From contig JAXJYC010000040.1 of the NCBI GenBank assembly GCA_036307185.1, positions 1 through 64,000 of the forward strand: DNA of 64,000 nucleotides, written 5' to 3'. The position numbers were made by a program, and so were the translations under genes. Position 1 is the stretch's first letter; each line of letters starts with the position of its first letter. A model generated the notes under the pieces. The model was given only the letters and a program-made list of their open reading frames with translations. It had not been told where the DNA came from and did not search any database. Shown here one piece after another: positions 44,457-54,100 of this stretch. Source of the DNA: SVEL01 sp017381055 (lineage in GTDB: Bacteria; Bacillota; Clostridia; Lachnospirales; Lachnospiraceae).

Positions 44457-44492
44457 TATTTATTGTGGTATTGCTTAAATGCTTTGCCTAAA
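44457..44492 (-). promoter_or_regulatory. ICE two-block box, copy 6 (before the mobilization operon)
   Basis: Minus strand: TTTAGGCAA (44492-44484), 13 nt, TACCACAATAAATA (44470-44457). 32 nt before the start codon at 44425. Confidence 0.82.
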
Positions 44493-44500
44493 ATAATCGT

Positions 44501-44611
44501 CTCTTGACATGAGCCTCCTCGGCATGCGACCTATGGCATCGGGGCAGATCCCTTGCGTTGCAGGGGCTGCCTAGGCAAACAAGCCTATCACATGCCTTCT
44601 CATGTAAAGAG
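44501..44611. ncRNA. Structured, GC-rich segment between box 6 and the oriT region
   Basis: Outer stem CTCTTGACATGAG / CTCATGTAAAGAG (44501-44513 with 44599-44611) with one mismatch, then GGCATG/CATGCC (44521-44526 with 44591-44596), GGCAG/CTGCC enclosing a CCC-TGC/GCA-GGG hairpin, and TAGGC/GCCTA. On the plus strand a T-rich tract follows. No reading frame. It may be a small RNA, a single-strand origin, or a relaxosome site. Confidence 0.5.
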
Positions 44612-44634
44612 CCTTTTCTTTTTATGAAAATACT

Positions 44635-44768
44635 AGGTTCAGAACTGACCCCTTTACCATTGGTTCAAGCTTGACCCTAAATACTTCTAAAAAACAAAAA
44701 AGGTCAACATTGAACCTTTCTAAAACCCTTATAAACTCTAGGTTTTCTAATAGGTTCAACACTGACCT
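44635..44768. repeat. Four GGTTCA-TGACC iterons near oriT
   Basis: Copies at 44635-44650, 44662-44676, 44701-44717 (inverted) and 44752-44768, each a half-palindrome GGTTCA-n3/4-TGACC. They resemble binding sites for a relaxosome, partition or replication protein. Confidence 0.68.
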
Positions 44769-44801
44769 CACAAAACTGCCAAAATACTAAATAATAAATA
44801 A

Positions 44802-44834
44802 CAGGATACGCCTATTGTTGCATACAAAATAGGC
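44802..44834 (-). other. oriT: Putative oriT: inverted repeat plus IncP-like nick site
   Basis: On the minus strand the inverted repeat GCCTATTTTG / CAATAGGC (44834-44825 with 44817-44810) is followed at once by TATCCTG (44808-44802). IncP/MOBP origins have an inverted repeat followed by ATCCTG with the nick after G. The nick here would be between 44802 and 44801. It is close to the MobC gene and iterons, and the relaxase is MOBP. Assigned by layout. Confidence 0.75.
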
Positions 44835-44927
44835 ACGAAACTGTCTGCCCACGGCATCCACGAAAGGGCGTACCCTTAGACCCCGGGGAGCTGATATACA
44901 CATAAAATGTATGTATATATTCCACTA

Positions 44928-44944
44928 CGGGACATAATGTCCTG
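44928..44944. repeat. CGGGACATAATGTCCTG palindromic repeat, copy B
   Basis: Left boundary of the defence island; matches 42728-42744 and, inverted, 58108-58124. Confidence 0.65.
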
Positions 44945-44964
44945 TTCTGTTCAAAAAGAAAAAA

Positions 44965-44993
44965 AGGCTTACCCAGCGGTTCAGGGTAAACCT
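44965..44993 (-). terminator. Terminator at the end of the defence-island gene set
   Basis: AGGCTTACCC (44965-44974) pairs with GGGTAAACCT (44984-44993) with one G-T type mismatch; six T residues follow on the minus strand. Confidence 0.87.
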
Positions 44994-45001
44994 CCATAAC
45001 A

Positions 45002-45475
45002 CTATTCTTCGTATTCTTCAATGCCACCAAACACCCATAAATCTTCAATTTCAAGAATCTCAGTTACAATCTGTGTTAAGTGTTTATCATTATATAACAT
45101 TTCAGAACCGTATGAACTACTAAATTTCACAACATTTCCTGTATCTGTTGTAATTGTCATTTCCCAATCACCAACATCCGTTACAAAGCAAGGCATAAAC
45201 CACGTAGAGAAATATTCCTGAAATACATCAAATATCGGCTTTATCTTTTCCTCGGACAATTTAAAGTGCTTTTTTCTCCCTTGAACATATTTATCAATGC
45301 CATATTCTCCGAAATTATAACCTGTAAACCACACTCTGCCATCTCTTGCTATGATAAGATGCTGCTCAACCTCTTCTTCTGGTTCCGGACACGGACCATA
45401 ACATAACCCATTAGTTATAATGCGAAACTTTTGTATTTTTCCATCAAAAATAGTTTCTGACGAATTTCTTGGCAT
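45002..45475 (-). CDS. Hypothetical protein, 157 residues
   Basis: Not recognised. Soluble alpha/beta protein (HLIIARDGRVWFTGYNFGEY, CFVTDVGDWEMTITTDTG). Last gene of the defence island, 31 nt downstream of the PLD gene, possibly a further subunit or a passenger. Confidence 0.6.
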   Translation of the reverse strand: MPRNSSETIFDGKIQKFRIITNGLCYGPCPEPEEEVEQHLIIARDGRVWFTGYNFGEYGIDKYVQGRKKHFKLSEEKIKPIFDVFQEYFSTWFMPCFVTDVGDWEMTITTDTGNVVKFSSSYGSEMLYNDKHLTQIVTEILEIEDLWVFGGIEEYEE

Positions 45476-45506
45476 AGATTATCTCCTTCCTTTATCCTCC
45501 ATCTAG

Positions 45507-46412
45507 TTAACAAATACTTTTTAACCTTATTCTTTGTGAATAATTTGGTCTATCAACAACAATTTCTTCCATCTTTAAATACTCTATGAGACTTAACATG
45601 TTAGCTAACAATTGCTTCACATCTTTTCGATACGGTTTTGGGTCTGAAACGAGAGCATTATGTAATTTTTCAGTTATTGAACCAAAATACATGCAACCAT
45701 CATTCTCTTTTAAAAGATTTAACAACCACAAATAAGAATTGCTCCATCTGAACGCTTCCTTAAATAACACTACATCTCCATTATATTCCATATCTAAAAA
45801 CGGAATATACTCTCCATCACAAAATCCATCTTTATCTGGTAACTCATGTGAAAACAATGTGGTAATTCTAGGATTAAACAGATTTTTAATCTCATCATCC
45901 CACGCATATTTCTTTCCCTGTTGGTTCACCTCGACTTGCTGATATTGCATTTTCAATTTAGAATAAATTTCGTTATCAACTAAAATGGCATCATTATACA
46001 ACACTTCAATTTTTTCCATATCTACTTCATCAATATCTATAAGTGTTCCCATTTCCATATTGCCATGTGGAATCAAACTCAAACCCGAATTGGTTGCATT
46101 TGCACTGCCTATAAATCCTCTTTTTCCATCTACTATGTATGTTTTAGCATGTAAATCAAATCGAATGTAGACCTTCCAGCCTTTATTTCTACAGAAGTCT
46201 ATCACTGAAAAATCCGTACTTCCTTTTACAAGGTCATCCAATCTAAATCTAAGCATAATACGTTTTTCTGACACAGTATTAGAAATAAAATTATTTAATT
46301 GAGCAATGGCATTTTCCTTACAATATGCAGTGATTATCTGTACAGATTCAGTAGCTGTTTTTAATTCGTTAGTTACCGCAGACATAATCTCATTTGACAA
46401 TAAAATTGACAT
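45507..46412 (-). CDS. Phospholipase D-type nuclease
   Basis: 301 residues with one HKD motif: HAKTYIVDGKRGFIGSAN (H-x-K-x4-D-x6-G-S) near residues 87-105. Proteins with a single HKD act as dimers and cut DNA. The C-terminal half (LFNPRITTLFSHELP, IEYLKMEEIVV) is not recognised and may bind DNA. Follows the GHKL ATPase and helicase genes in one operon, which suggests a restriction complex. Confidence 0.82.
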   Translation of the reverse strand: MSILLSNEIMSAVTNELKTATESVQIITAYCKENAIAQLNNFISNTVSEKRIMLRFRLDDLVKGSTDFSVIDFCRNKGWKVYIRFDLHAKTYIVDGKRGFIGSANATNSGLSLIPHGNMEMGTLIDIDEVDMEKIEVLYNDAILVDNEIYSKLKMQYQQVEVNQQGKKYAWDDEIKNLFNPRITTLFSHELPDKDGFCDGEYIPFLDMEYNGDVVLFKEAFRWSNSYLWLLNLLKENDGCMYFGSITEKLHNALVSDPKPYRKDVKQLLANMLSLIEYLKMEEIVVDRPNYSQRIRLKSIC

Positions 46413-46427
46413 ATTCGTTCCTCTATA

Positions 46428-48224
46428 TTACTTTCTTGGATTCAGCTGTTCTGTAATGTAGTTATTTAATTTGTTATACCAAATTGTCATCAGCTTATCA
46501 TTCTGTTCACTCTGGTACGCATTTGTTTTACGTATTGACTGGAAGAATGATGCCAAGAATAATTCAAATGTTGTCTTTGCATCTGATGAATTATAAAGCT
46601 TACTTAAAAACGAGGTATAAAATTTATGACTCGTATTAATTGTTATTACTGTAGTTGATAATACAGCCTTATAATCAAATGCAGGGCTTCTTTCTCCCTT
46701 ATCTGCATATTCAAAAATAACCTTATTATTAAAGAAATTGGAAGCCTGCTCATCAGTTACATTTTCAAATCCTAGATTTTCTAGCTCCTCTTTTCCTTTT
46801 TGAACAATTTCCTCTGGTGTGACATTCTCTAATGGATTTTCTACTACTTCATCTTCATCATCATCCATTTCCTCTTCGGTTTCCACAGTATTGATAATAT
46901 TTGTAGATGCAGTATTCATATCATCAAATGAACGAGTATTTTTTCTAGTCTCCTCATTCTTTTTATACATTGCACTGATTGTTTCATGAATAACCGCATA
47001 TAGCTGATTCCACATTGGCTGAACTTCTTCTTCATAATCAATATCAGCTTCAGCAATCTTTTTTAAATCAACATACTGCTTATTATTTGCTACACCAAAA
47101 GCTTCATCCAATTCCGGAGTAAATATAATTTCACATCCCCACCAACGATGTTGTGGCTCATTTGTATCACTATAGAAATCAAATTTTCCAAAATCTATTT
47201 CTCTATTTGCTCTGATAATTGAAATTCCTTCCAGCTTACTTGCATGTTTACCAAAAGCATAAGCACCCGGCGAACTTCCACCCGGAAATGCTGTTTCATC
47301 ATAAAAGCATGGCTTTACAATAGAAAATCTTGCTTTAACAATAGAAGATGCTACCTTACCTTCCTTATCTACATATTTAACTGGAATATCAACCTCACCA
47401 TTACCAATGCCATTCGCAGTATATAATTCAAAAACTGGTTCTAAATCATTTTTTTGCCCATATCTATATACAGATTTAACCTCGCTCTGACGACACATCA
47501 CAAAATTCTTTTCCATCAAAAATAATGGGTCATTAGGCAATACATCAATTGCATTCTCTTGATTTTCGTCACAGATAATTTTGATTTCACACATTCCATC
47601 ATTTATAAAATGTCTAAATTTTCTACCTAATGCAAATTCCAAATGTTCCGTTAATGGTCCTCTGGTTCTAGGAATTACTCTATCACAATTTTTCCAAATT
47701 ACTAATGTGCCCGAGTTTGTGAAATCATAACTCTCTGTTAAAGTTCTATATGATATGTATGATGCATATTTCTCTGGAACTGTAGTGAGTTCTGGGTCTT
47801 CAATTTCTGTCTGTGTACCATCTTTAACTTTATTAATATCCAAAAATACTTTATAACAATTTTCGATGCCATTTTGCCAAGAATATACTTCTACCTCTGG
47901 ACATGCATGTAATGATGCTTGCGGAAGACCAACTCCAAATCTTCCCATTCCCTTTCTTGCCTGCCTTGTTGTTGCTCCAATTCCAAGACATCTACCTAAT
48001 ACATCAACATTCATACCTTCGCCATTATCAAGGAATCCTATCTCTGTAACTACTTTTCTTCCGGACAACGGATTAATAGATTCACTAATAATCATAAAAA
48101 CATTTTTTGCATTTGCCTCAACTGAATTATCAACTATTTCTGCAGCTGCACTTTCTATGTTCTTGTAGCCTGTATTTCTAAAGGCATCTCCCATGTTTTT
48201 AATATCAACAATACTACTTGCCAT
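46428..48224 (-). CDS. GHKL/HSP90-like ATPase
   Basis: 598 residues. N-terminal ATP site with N box (AAAEIVDNSVEA near 24-35), G1 (GFLDNGEGM) and G2 (GRFGVGLPQAS). The middle contains DNA-helicase-linker-like parts and a long Asp/Glu-rich stretch near 430. Together with the helicase and PLD gene it makes a three-gene effector module. ATG at 48224. Confidence 0.84.
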   Translation of the reverse strand: MASSIVDIKNMGDAFRNTGYKNIESAAAEIVDNSVEANAKNVFMIISESINPLSGRKVVTEIGFLDNGEGMNVDVLGRCLGIGATTRQARKGMGRFGVGLPQASLHACPEVEVYSWQNGIENCYKVFLDINKVKDGTQTEIEDPELTTVPEKYASYISYRTLTESYDFTNSGTLVIWKNCDRVIPRTRGPLTEHLEFALGRKFRHFINDGMCEIKIICDENQENAIDVLPNDPLFLMEKNFVMCRQSEVKSVYRYGQKNDLEPVFELYTANGIGNGEVDIPVKYVDKEGKVASSIVKARFSIVKPCFYDETAFPGGSSPGAYAFGKHASKLEGISIIRANREIDFGKFDFYSDTNEPQHRWWGCEIIFTPELDEAFGVANNKQYVDLKKIAEADIDYEEEVQPMWNQLYAVIHETISAMYKKNEETRKNTRSFDDMNTASTNIINTVETEEEMDDDEDEVVENPLENVTPEEIVQKGKEELENLGFENVTDEQASNFFNNKVIFEYADKGERSPAFDYKAVLSTTVITINTSHKFYTSFLSKLYNSSDAKTTFELFLASFFQSIRKTNAYQSEQNDKLMTIWYNKLNNYITEQLNPRK

Positions 48225-48233
48225 ATCTTCCTC

Positions 48234-49967
48234 CTAAACTCGCCAATAATCATTGAAATGCGAAAACGCAGTCTCATTATCGAACGCTTGTAAATTATCA
48301 TCAACATCTATCAATTGGCAATTTTCATTACCACCCATCATAGGACCTCTTAATCCTCGTCCTAACATTTGGCTATATAATACAATTGATTTAGTTGGTC
48401 TTGTAATAAAAACACATCTAATATTCTTGGAATCAAATCCTGTGGTTAATACTTCATAATTAATAATAATATCTACTCCACTGTCCTTCTTCTTAAATGC
48501 TTCTATTGCATTTCTTCTATCCATTGTATCAAGTTCTCCAACAACCAAGCTGTTTGGTATACCCTCTAATGTTAACATCGCAGATAACATCTTTGCATGG
48601 TCAACTGAACATGCAAAAACAATTGTTGGAACCTTTTCTATATGCAACATACGCAATTTCTGCATTATAGCTTTATTACGTTCTTTATTTGTAGCAAGAA
48701 CCTCTAACTGCTTGTCTGTGTACTCTTTTTCGTTATAACCTAAGTCATGTAATGCTGTACCCAGAATAGCTAATTCGTTTTCTGAAAATTCCTTCTTATA
48801 TGTCAATTTCTCCGGCGTTATCTTTGATAAAATTCGTCTCTCTTGAAAATACTTAATTATATTTTCTTCCGCAACAGAGTTCAATGCTCTCAGCCTACCC
48901 ATATTTATCTGATTAATAACATCAGCATCAATATGTATTAGCTTACCGCCAAACATGTTTGTTAATAAATTATTATCATATGATGCTTCTGTTGTTCGTC
49001 CTGGTGTAGCTGATAAACCTATCAATGCTCTATTTTCATATCCTTGCGGCATTAACATCAGATTCTCAATAATTCTTTTTGTTTTATCAGCTGCCGCTTT
49101 ATGCGCTTCATCAAACACAACAAGACGACAATCCTTTTTCAGTCGTTCAAACAATTCAGGATTTGAATCATATAATGACATTAACTTTGATAATCCACAA
49201 AAAGCAATTCCATTTAATTCTGTAGAAGTATCCTGAATATTATGGCTTCCCCATAATTTATAGGCACTGATTTCTCCATCACCTAAATGTCCCCATACAT
49301 CACAAAACGTCTTATATGCCTGTTCTAATAACTCGATAGTATGTGCTACCCAAATTACTAATCCCTTTTTCTGTAAAGTAAACTCTATATAATTAGTTAT
49401 AATATGCATAGAGGTCTTTGTTTTTCCTGTACCGGTAGGCATGTGAATAAGCATTCTTTCTTGCACATTCCCAGAGTTCAAATTATATAATGCTCTTTGC
49501 TTTATATAATACTGATAATCTAACAATTCATAAAACTGTTCATCTGGTGCTTCCACTATATTATGTACGGTAGTATCATCTGCTTCCTTTTCAAATATCT
49601 TTTCAGACAACCCCCACATCTTTGCTAAGTACACAGAAATATGATTATTATTCCATGGCTTTTTTGAAATAATCTCTATTAACTCCATAGGGTCATTTTC
49701 TAATTTTTCTTGCACACTTAAACATTCATCTCTAATAAGTAAAATATCTCTTTGCTTCATATTCATTAGGAGATTTTTTCTAAATGACCTATCCTTCAAA
49801 ATTGCTGTTCCATACAAAGAATCTATCATGCTTATCATTCTCTGCTTTGTAAGTAATGTATCTCCATTAGGCATCCATTCAACTAATAATTCCACCATTT
49901 TTTCACCAACATATCCTCTTAATTCGGATTGTTGGAAGCCATATAATAAATCCAAATAATTTGACAT
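48234..49967 (-). CDS. Superfamily 2 DEAH-box helicase
   Basis: 577 residues with the SF2 motifs: Walker A HMPTGTGKTKTS, motif II VFDEAHKAAA, motif III GLSATPGR, and motif VI LYSQMLGRGLRG. It probably moves along or remodels DNA in the defence complex. Starts 4 nt after the stop of the cysteine desulfurase gene. Confidence 0.88.
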   Translation of the reverse strand: MSNYLDLLYGFQQSELRGYVGEKMVELLVEWMPNGDTLLTKQRMISMIDSLYGTAILKDRSFRKNLLMNMKQRDILLIRDECLSVQEKLENDPMELIEIISKKPWNNNHISVYLAKMWGLSEKIFEKEADDTTVHNIVEAPDEQFYELLDYQYYIKQRALYNLNSGNVQERMLIHMPTGTGKTKTSMHIITNYIEFTLQKKGLVIWVAHTIELLEQAYKTFCDVWGHLGDGEISAYKLWGSHNIQDTSTELNGIAFCGLSKLMSLYDSNPELFERLKKDCRLVVFDEAHKAAADKTKRIIENLMLMPQGYENRALIGLSATPGRTTEASYDNNLLTNMFGGKLIHIDADVINQINMGRLRALNSVAEENIIKYFQERRILSKITPEKLTYKKEFSENELAILGTALHDLGYNEKEYTDKQLEVLATNKERNKAIMQKLRMLHIEKVPTIVFACSVDHAKMLSAMLTLEGIPNSLVVGELDTMDRRNAIEAFKKKDSGVDIIINYEVLTTGFDSKNIRCVFITRPTKSIVLYSQMLGRGLRGPMMGGNENCQLIDVDDNLQAFDNETAFSHFNDYWRV

Positions 49968-49971
49968 AGGC

Positions 49972-51123
49972 TCACTCCAATTCTGCTATTGCTTCAATCA
50001 ACTTATCTAATTCTTCTTTTTTAGTAAATTGACCAATACCTACTCTTACCGTTCCTAAATATTTCTCATCATTCAAATGCGAATGAATAAACGGAGCACA
50101 ATGATATCCTGTTCTTACCGCTATGTTAAAGTCTTCATCTAATATCATTCCAACATCTTCTGCCTTATAATTCTTAACAACAAAAGAAACAATTCCGACA
50201 TGTCTTTCTTCGTTGTATGGTTTAAAGAGTTTCACGTTTGGCAACTTAGAGATTTTATCTACTAAATAATCAGTTAGAGCCTTCTCATGCTTATAAATCT
50301 CCTTAACATTCAATGACTCTATTGCAGCCTTTAATCCGGCTATAGCCACTATATTATTACTTGCAGATTCAAATTTTGCTTCATTTCCACTTGGCATATC
50401 TAAATTTAACGAATCACTGCCTGTTCCTCCAACAATATATTCTGTCATAGAAATATTTGAAAGATTTATAAAACCACCTATTCCGAATGGTCCGTACAAA
50501 CTTTTATGTCCAGCAAATGCAATTATATCTACATCCTTACTCTTTCGAACATCATATTCTACTAACCCTAATGATTGTGCGGTATCAAGCACGTTTATAC
50601 ACCCATATTTTTTACTTTCAGCAAATATTTCATCTACCGGAAGAATATAGCCCGTAACATTACTTACATGTGTACAAAAAACTGCAGCTGGATTTTCCTT
50701 GCTAAAGATGTATGATAATTTTGAAATTTCAATTTCTCCTGTATGATCATCCATCGGCAATTCTCTTAAATGTATCGTTTTTTGTTTTGCCAAATAATTT
50801 AAAGTCCGGGCTACAGCATTATGCTCGTATGGAGAATAGTAAACATAACTATTCTCCCCGAGTTCCAGCCCATTAATTATTTGATTTAACGCTACTGTTA
50901 TCGAAGGTGAAAACACAACTGGTATATTGCTATCCGCTCCAACTAAATCTCTTAACAATTTTTTTGTTTTTGCAATAATGTCGCTTGCATATTGTGCTTT
51001 TTTATATGCTCCTCGACCTGCATTTACAGCATAATTCCTATTTGCTTCATCCATTGCAGCATATACTACATCTGGTTTTGGAAATGTTGTAGCTGCATTA
51101 TCCAAATAAATAACTTCTTCCAT
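49972..51123 (-). CDS. sspA: Cysteine desulfurase for DNA phosphorothioation (SspA/DndA-like)
   Basis: 383 residues, class V PLP enzyme: PLP Lys in FAGHKSLYGPFGIGG near 205-219 and active-site Cys in RTGYHCAPFIHSHL near 342. It takes sulfur from cysteine for transfer to the PP-loop enzyme. Its start overlaps the ATPase gene's stop. It belongs to this operon rather than to general Fe-S assembly because all neighbours are phosphorothioation-type genes. Confidence 0.84.
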   Translation of the reverse strand: MEEVIYLDNAATTFPKPDVVYAAMDEANRNYAVNAGRGAYKKAQYASDIIAKTKKLLRDLVGADSNIPVVFSPSITVALNQIINGLELGENSYVYYSPYEHNAVARTLNYLAKQKTIHLRELPMDDHTGEIEISKLSYIFSKENPAAVFCTHVSNVTGYILPVDEIFAESKKYGCINVLDTAQSLGLVEYDVRKSKDVDIIAFAGHKSLYGPFGIGGFINLSNISMTEYIVGGTGSDSLNLDMPSGNEAKFESASNNIVAIAGLKAAIESLNVKEIYKHEKALTDYLVDKISKLPNVKLFKPYNEERHVGIVSFVVKNYKAEDVGMILDEDFNIAVRTGYHCAPFIHSHLNDEKYLGTVRVGIGQFTKKEELDKLIEAIAELE

Positions 51124-54100
51124 TAACCAATCACCTTTTCAATCATTTCCAGTAAAATTGCAACTCTATCATTAATACTAAGGTCATCATATTCTTCTAA
51201 GGTATCTTCAATAATATTTCTTAGTACTGTTCCTGTGCTTTCTGTCACTGGTTCATAAAATTTTTCTATCGGCTTTCCATTTTTTCCAACAAACGATAAT
51301 TTTAATTTATCATCTGTCTTCTGGTCTTTTAAGCTTTCTATTTCCTGCTTAACCATTTGTAAAGCTTGTGCATATTCTCGGAAAGATGCATCATGCCAAT
51401 TTTCAACATACACATCTGTCACTGCCTTGATTATTTTCTTCGTTACTTCCGTATCATTATACACATTCAAATTTTCAATCGCAGACATAAGATTTGTAAT
51501 TCGACCACCATGCAAACCACTTTTTGAAATATCGCTTTGATTTTCATGCCACTCTCTAACAACATGGTACAATTCCTGATTCTTTCTTGTTGCAAATACT
51601 GTACATGTCTCTGTTGTGGCGATTTGAAGCACCCAATCAAAGTAATCATCAAATGCTGTTTTGCATTTATCAATCATAATATATGTTGCTTCTAAATCTT
51701 CCTCTGTACTGAATATCTCTGGTATTTTTACAAACAACTCTTCATACGGATTAAAATCTACTTTCTGCAACAATCTTCTAACCTTAACAAGCTGACCCTT
51801 TACATCTTCTGCTTTATCATATTCCGAAAAATCAGCTGCATTTCTTGTTACTGGTGGCAAAGCTCTAAACCATCGCTGCATACATATCAAAATGTTTTTT
51901 ATTCGATTTACAGATAAATTTCTGTTATCCTGTACTCCAAATAAAATGTTTAGACTTTCAATATATTTTTCTTTTTGCAAGTCCACCTTTGACATAAATA
52001 AAGCATAGTCTTCTGGTGACTCACACATATTAACAATAATATCAGCTGTTATCTGTACTTCCATATCTGAAAAATACACAACAATATCTTCATTTCGCAA
52101 CGAAAGTAAATATGCAAGATAAATAGGTAATGTACCTTTTCTTATACCATATGGTTCTGAAATCAGTACACTAATCAAACTCTTTAAACTTCTTTTCTGC
52201 TCAGAACATGACTCTATAAACTCCGTCATAAGATTCAACATCTCTCTCATTTCATCTGTTGATGTATCTGATTTAATTCCGGTTCCACAGAACAATGAAC
52301 GATAGATAGTTGCCTCTTGATTAGTTCCTTCATAGAAAGATTCACTATCTTCGTGATTTAATATCGCTTGTATAATATTTAACCTTGCCTTTTTGGTCTG
52401 ACCCGTTGAAATAATGTGACGATTAATCATTTCATTATTGATCAACGGCGTCTTATTGTAGATGCTATTACAACAAGCATTTACAACTTTTTCAATATCT
52501 TTACCTTTTTTGGATGATAACGCTCCGTCATTCAAAAAATAAACCTTACAATCATCATCCTCTTCATACAACCCAAATAAAAACTCTTCCAATTCTTTGG
52601 ATAAATCTTCTTCCAATATTGGCAATTCTCTTTTTAAAATTTCGTTATCGGTTGTAAACGCTGTATTATTTTTTAACTCTTGCAAAATCTCATAATCTAA
52701 TGCCTGCTTCATCATAGTAAAACTGTTCTTAGGGCAGATAACCACAAGTTTTTTACAATTAAGTTCTTTTAAGTGCTTTCTTACTTTTGAAGTTTCTATT
52801 TTTCCAACACTATATAATGACAACACCTTTCCATCGGCATAGGAGTCTGTTTCAAACAATACGGATGCATCCGTAATACTTAAAAAATCTTCTACCGCCA
52901 TATATTCATGTCTGTAATACCTTGTCATGGTATGGTCTGCATTATATTTACGAGGAATAATATAGTATTTCTTTGTAATACTCTCGAAGACCTTTCCATA
53001 GTTTACTCGGTCTCCCTTAATACTTCTTTGTCTCTTAATTTCCGTCTTTAACGCTGAACCTGCTCTTGTCTTGAATACCAAATTATTTGTTGAACCCTTT
53101 TTATATAAAATCTGTGCAACAATCAATTCTTCAATAACAGCTGCAGCATTTGTAATCCCTGTTGCCAAAGCAATGATATTTTCATCTGCTGGCATTTCCT
53201 CATCCTTGTTTACAATTAAAAATATGGCTAACGCCTTAACTAATTTTTTCTGTTCAGTCGTTACACACTTCGATAACGCATATTCTGCATTTAACCATTC
53301 ATTATGAACATGTTCGTTTATAACTTCTTTCTTAAATAAACCTGCAAAATAGTCATATATTAAATCTGCACCTATACTCCAAAGCATTTCCGAAGTATGA
53401 TTTGCAATATATCTTGCCATACTATTTGGTTCATCATTAGATATAAAAGTAAATAATGTTCTTTCATTCTGTGCTACTTTTTCACTAACGTTAAGAAGTA
53501 AATATGCACTCACCGGATTCAAAGGATAGCATCCTTCAAATATTACTTTCTCGAAATCTCTCTTATCAAATTTGCTCTTAAATGCAGGAATTTTATAAAA
53601 CGCCTCCATCTTATCCACGCCTAAATAAAACGAATAATTTGGAATCTGCTTTACTCTTTCCTCATCTTTAAGTATTGCATTTTTAATAAGTTCATAATTG
53701 TTCTTTGACGAAGTAACAAATAATTTCTCAACAATTCTTCCCTCGATACCTGTAAATGCATTTATTGTTTCCACTGACAAATATTTTCCATATTCTTTGA
53801 TACTCTTGTGTGCAACCATGGTAATAAAAATCTGTGCATTCTTAGAATCATTCGCCAACTCACACATATCTTGTAGCAACTTCATATTACCACCAGTTGA
53901 AGTTCCACTCTGGCTTTCTATATATTTGCTAAACTCATCAAATACAATATAAATTCCACTATAACCATATTCATCTACCAACTTTTCACTTACACTCTTA
54001 TAGAGTGAAAGTGGGTCTGATGCTACCATTGGATTAAACTCACTTCCAGATGTTAACTGTGGATATATAGATGTAAATATCATCAATTCTTTTTTAGAGA

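Noticed and set aside
5054..44492. The six repeated boxes as a CRISPR-like or transposon-derived repeat
   Set aside because: They are dispersed over 40 kb, all in the same orientation and all just upstream of operons, which fits promoters better; no spacer array and no cas genes.
44501..44611. Possible tRNA or known riboswitch
   Set aside because: No T-loop or anticodon arm and no riboswitch core I know; left as an unknown structure.
44812..45054. 80-codon open frame on the minus strand
   Set aside because: Overlaps the terminator, repeat and proposed oriT; no plausible ribosome-binding site and atypical composition.
49972..51123. Cysteine desulfurase as a housekeeping IscS
   Set aside because: Its start overlaps the SspC-like gene and no Fe-S assembly gene is near; a role in the defence operon is simpler.
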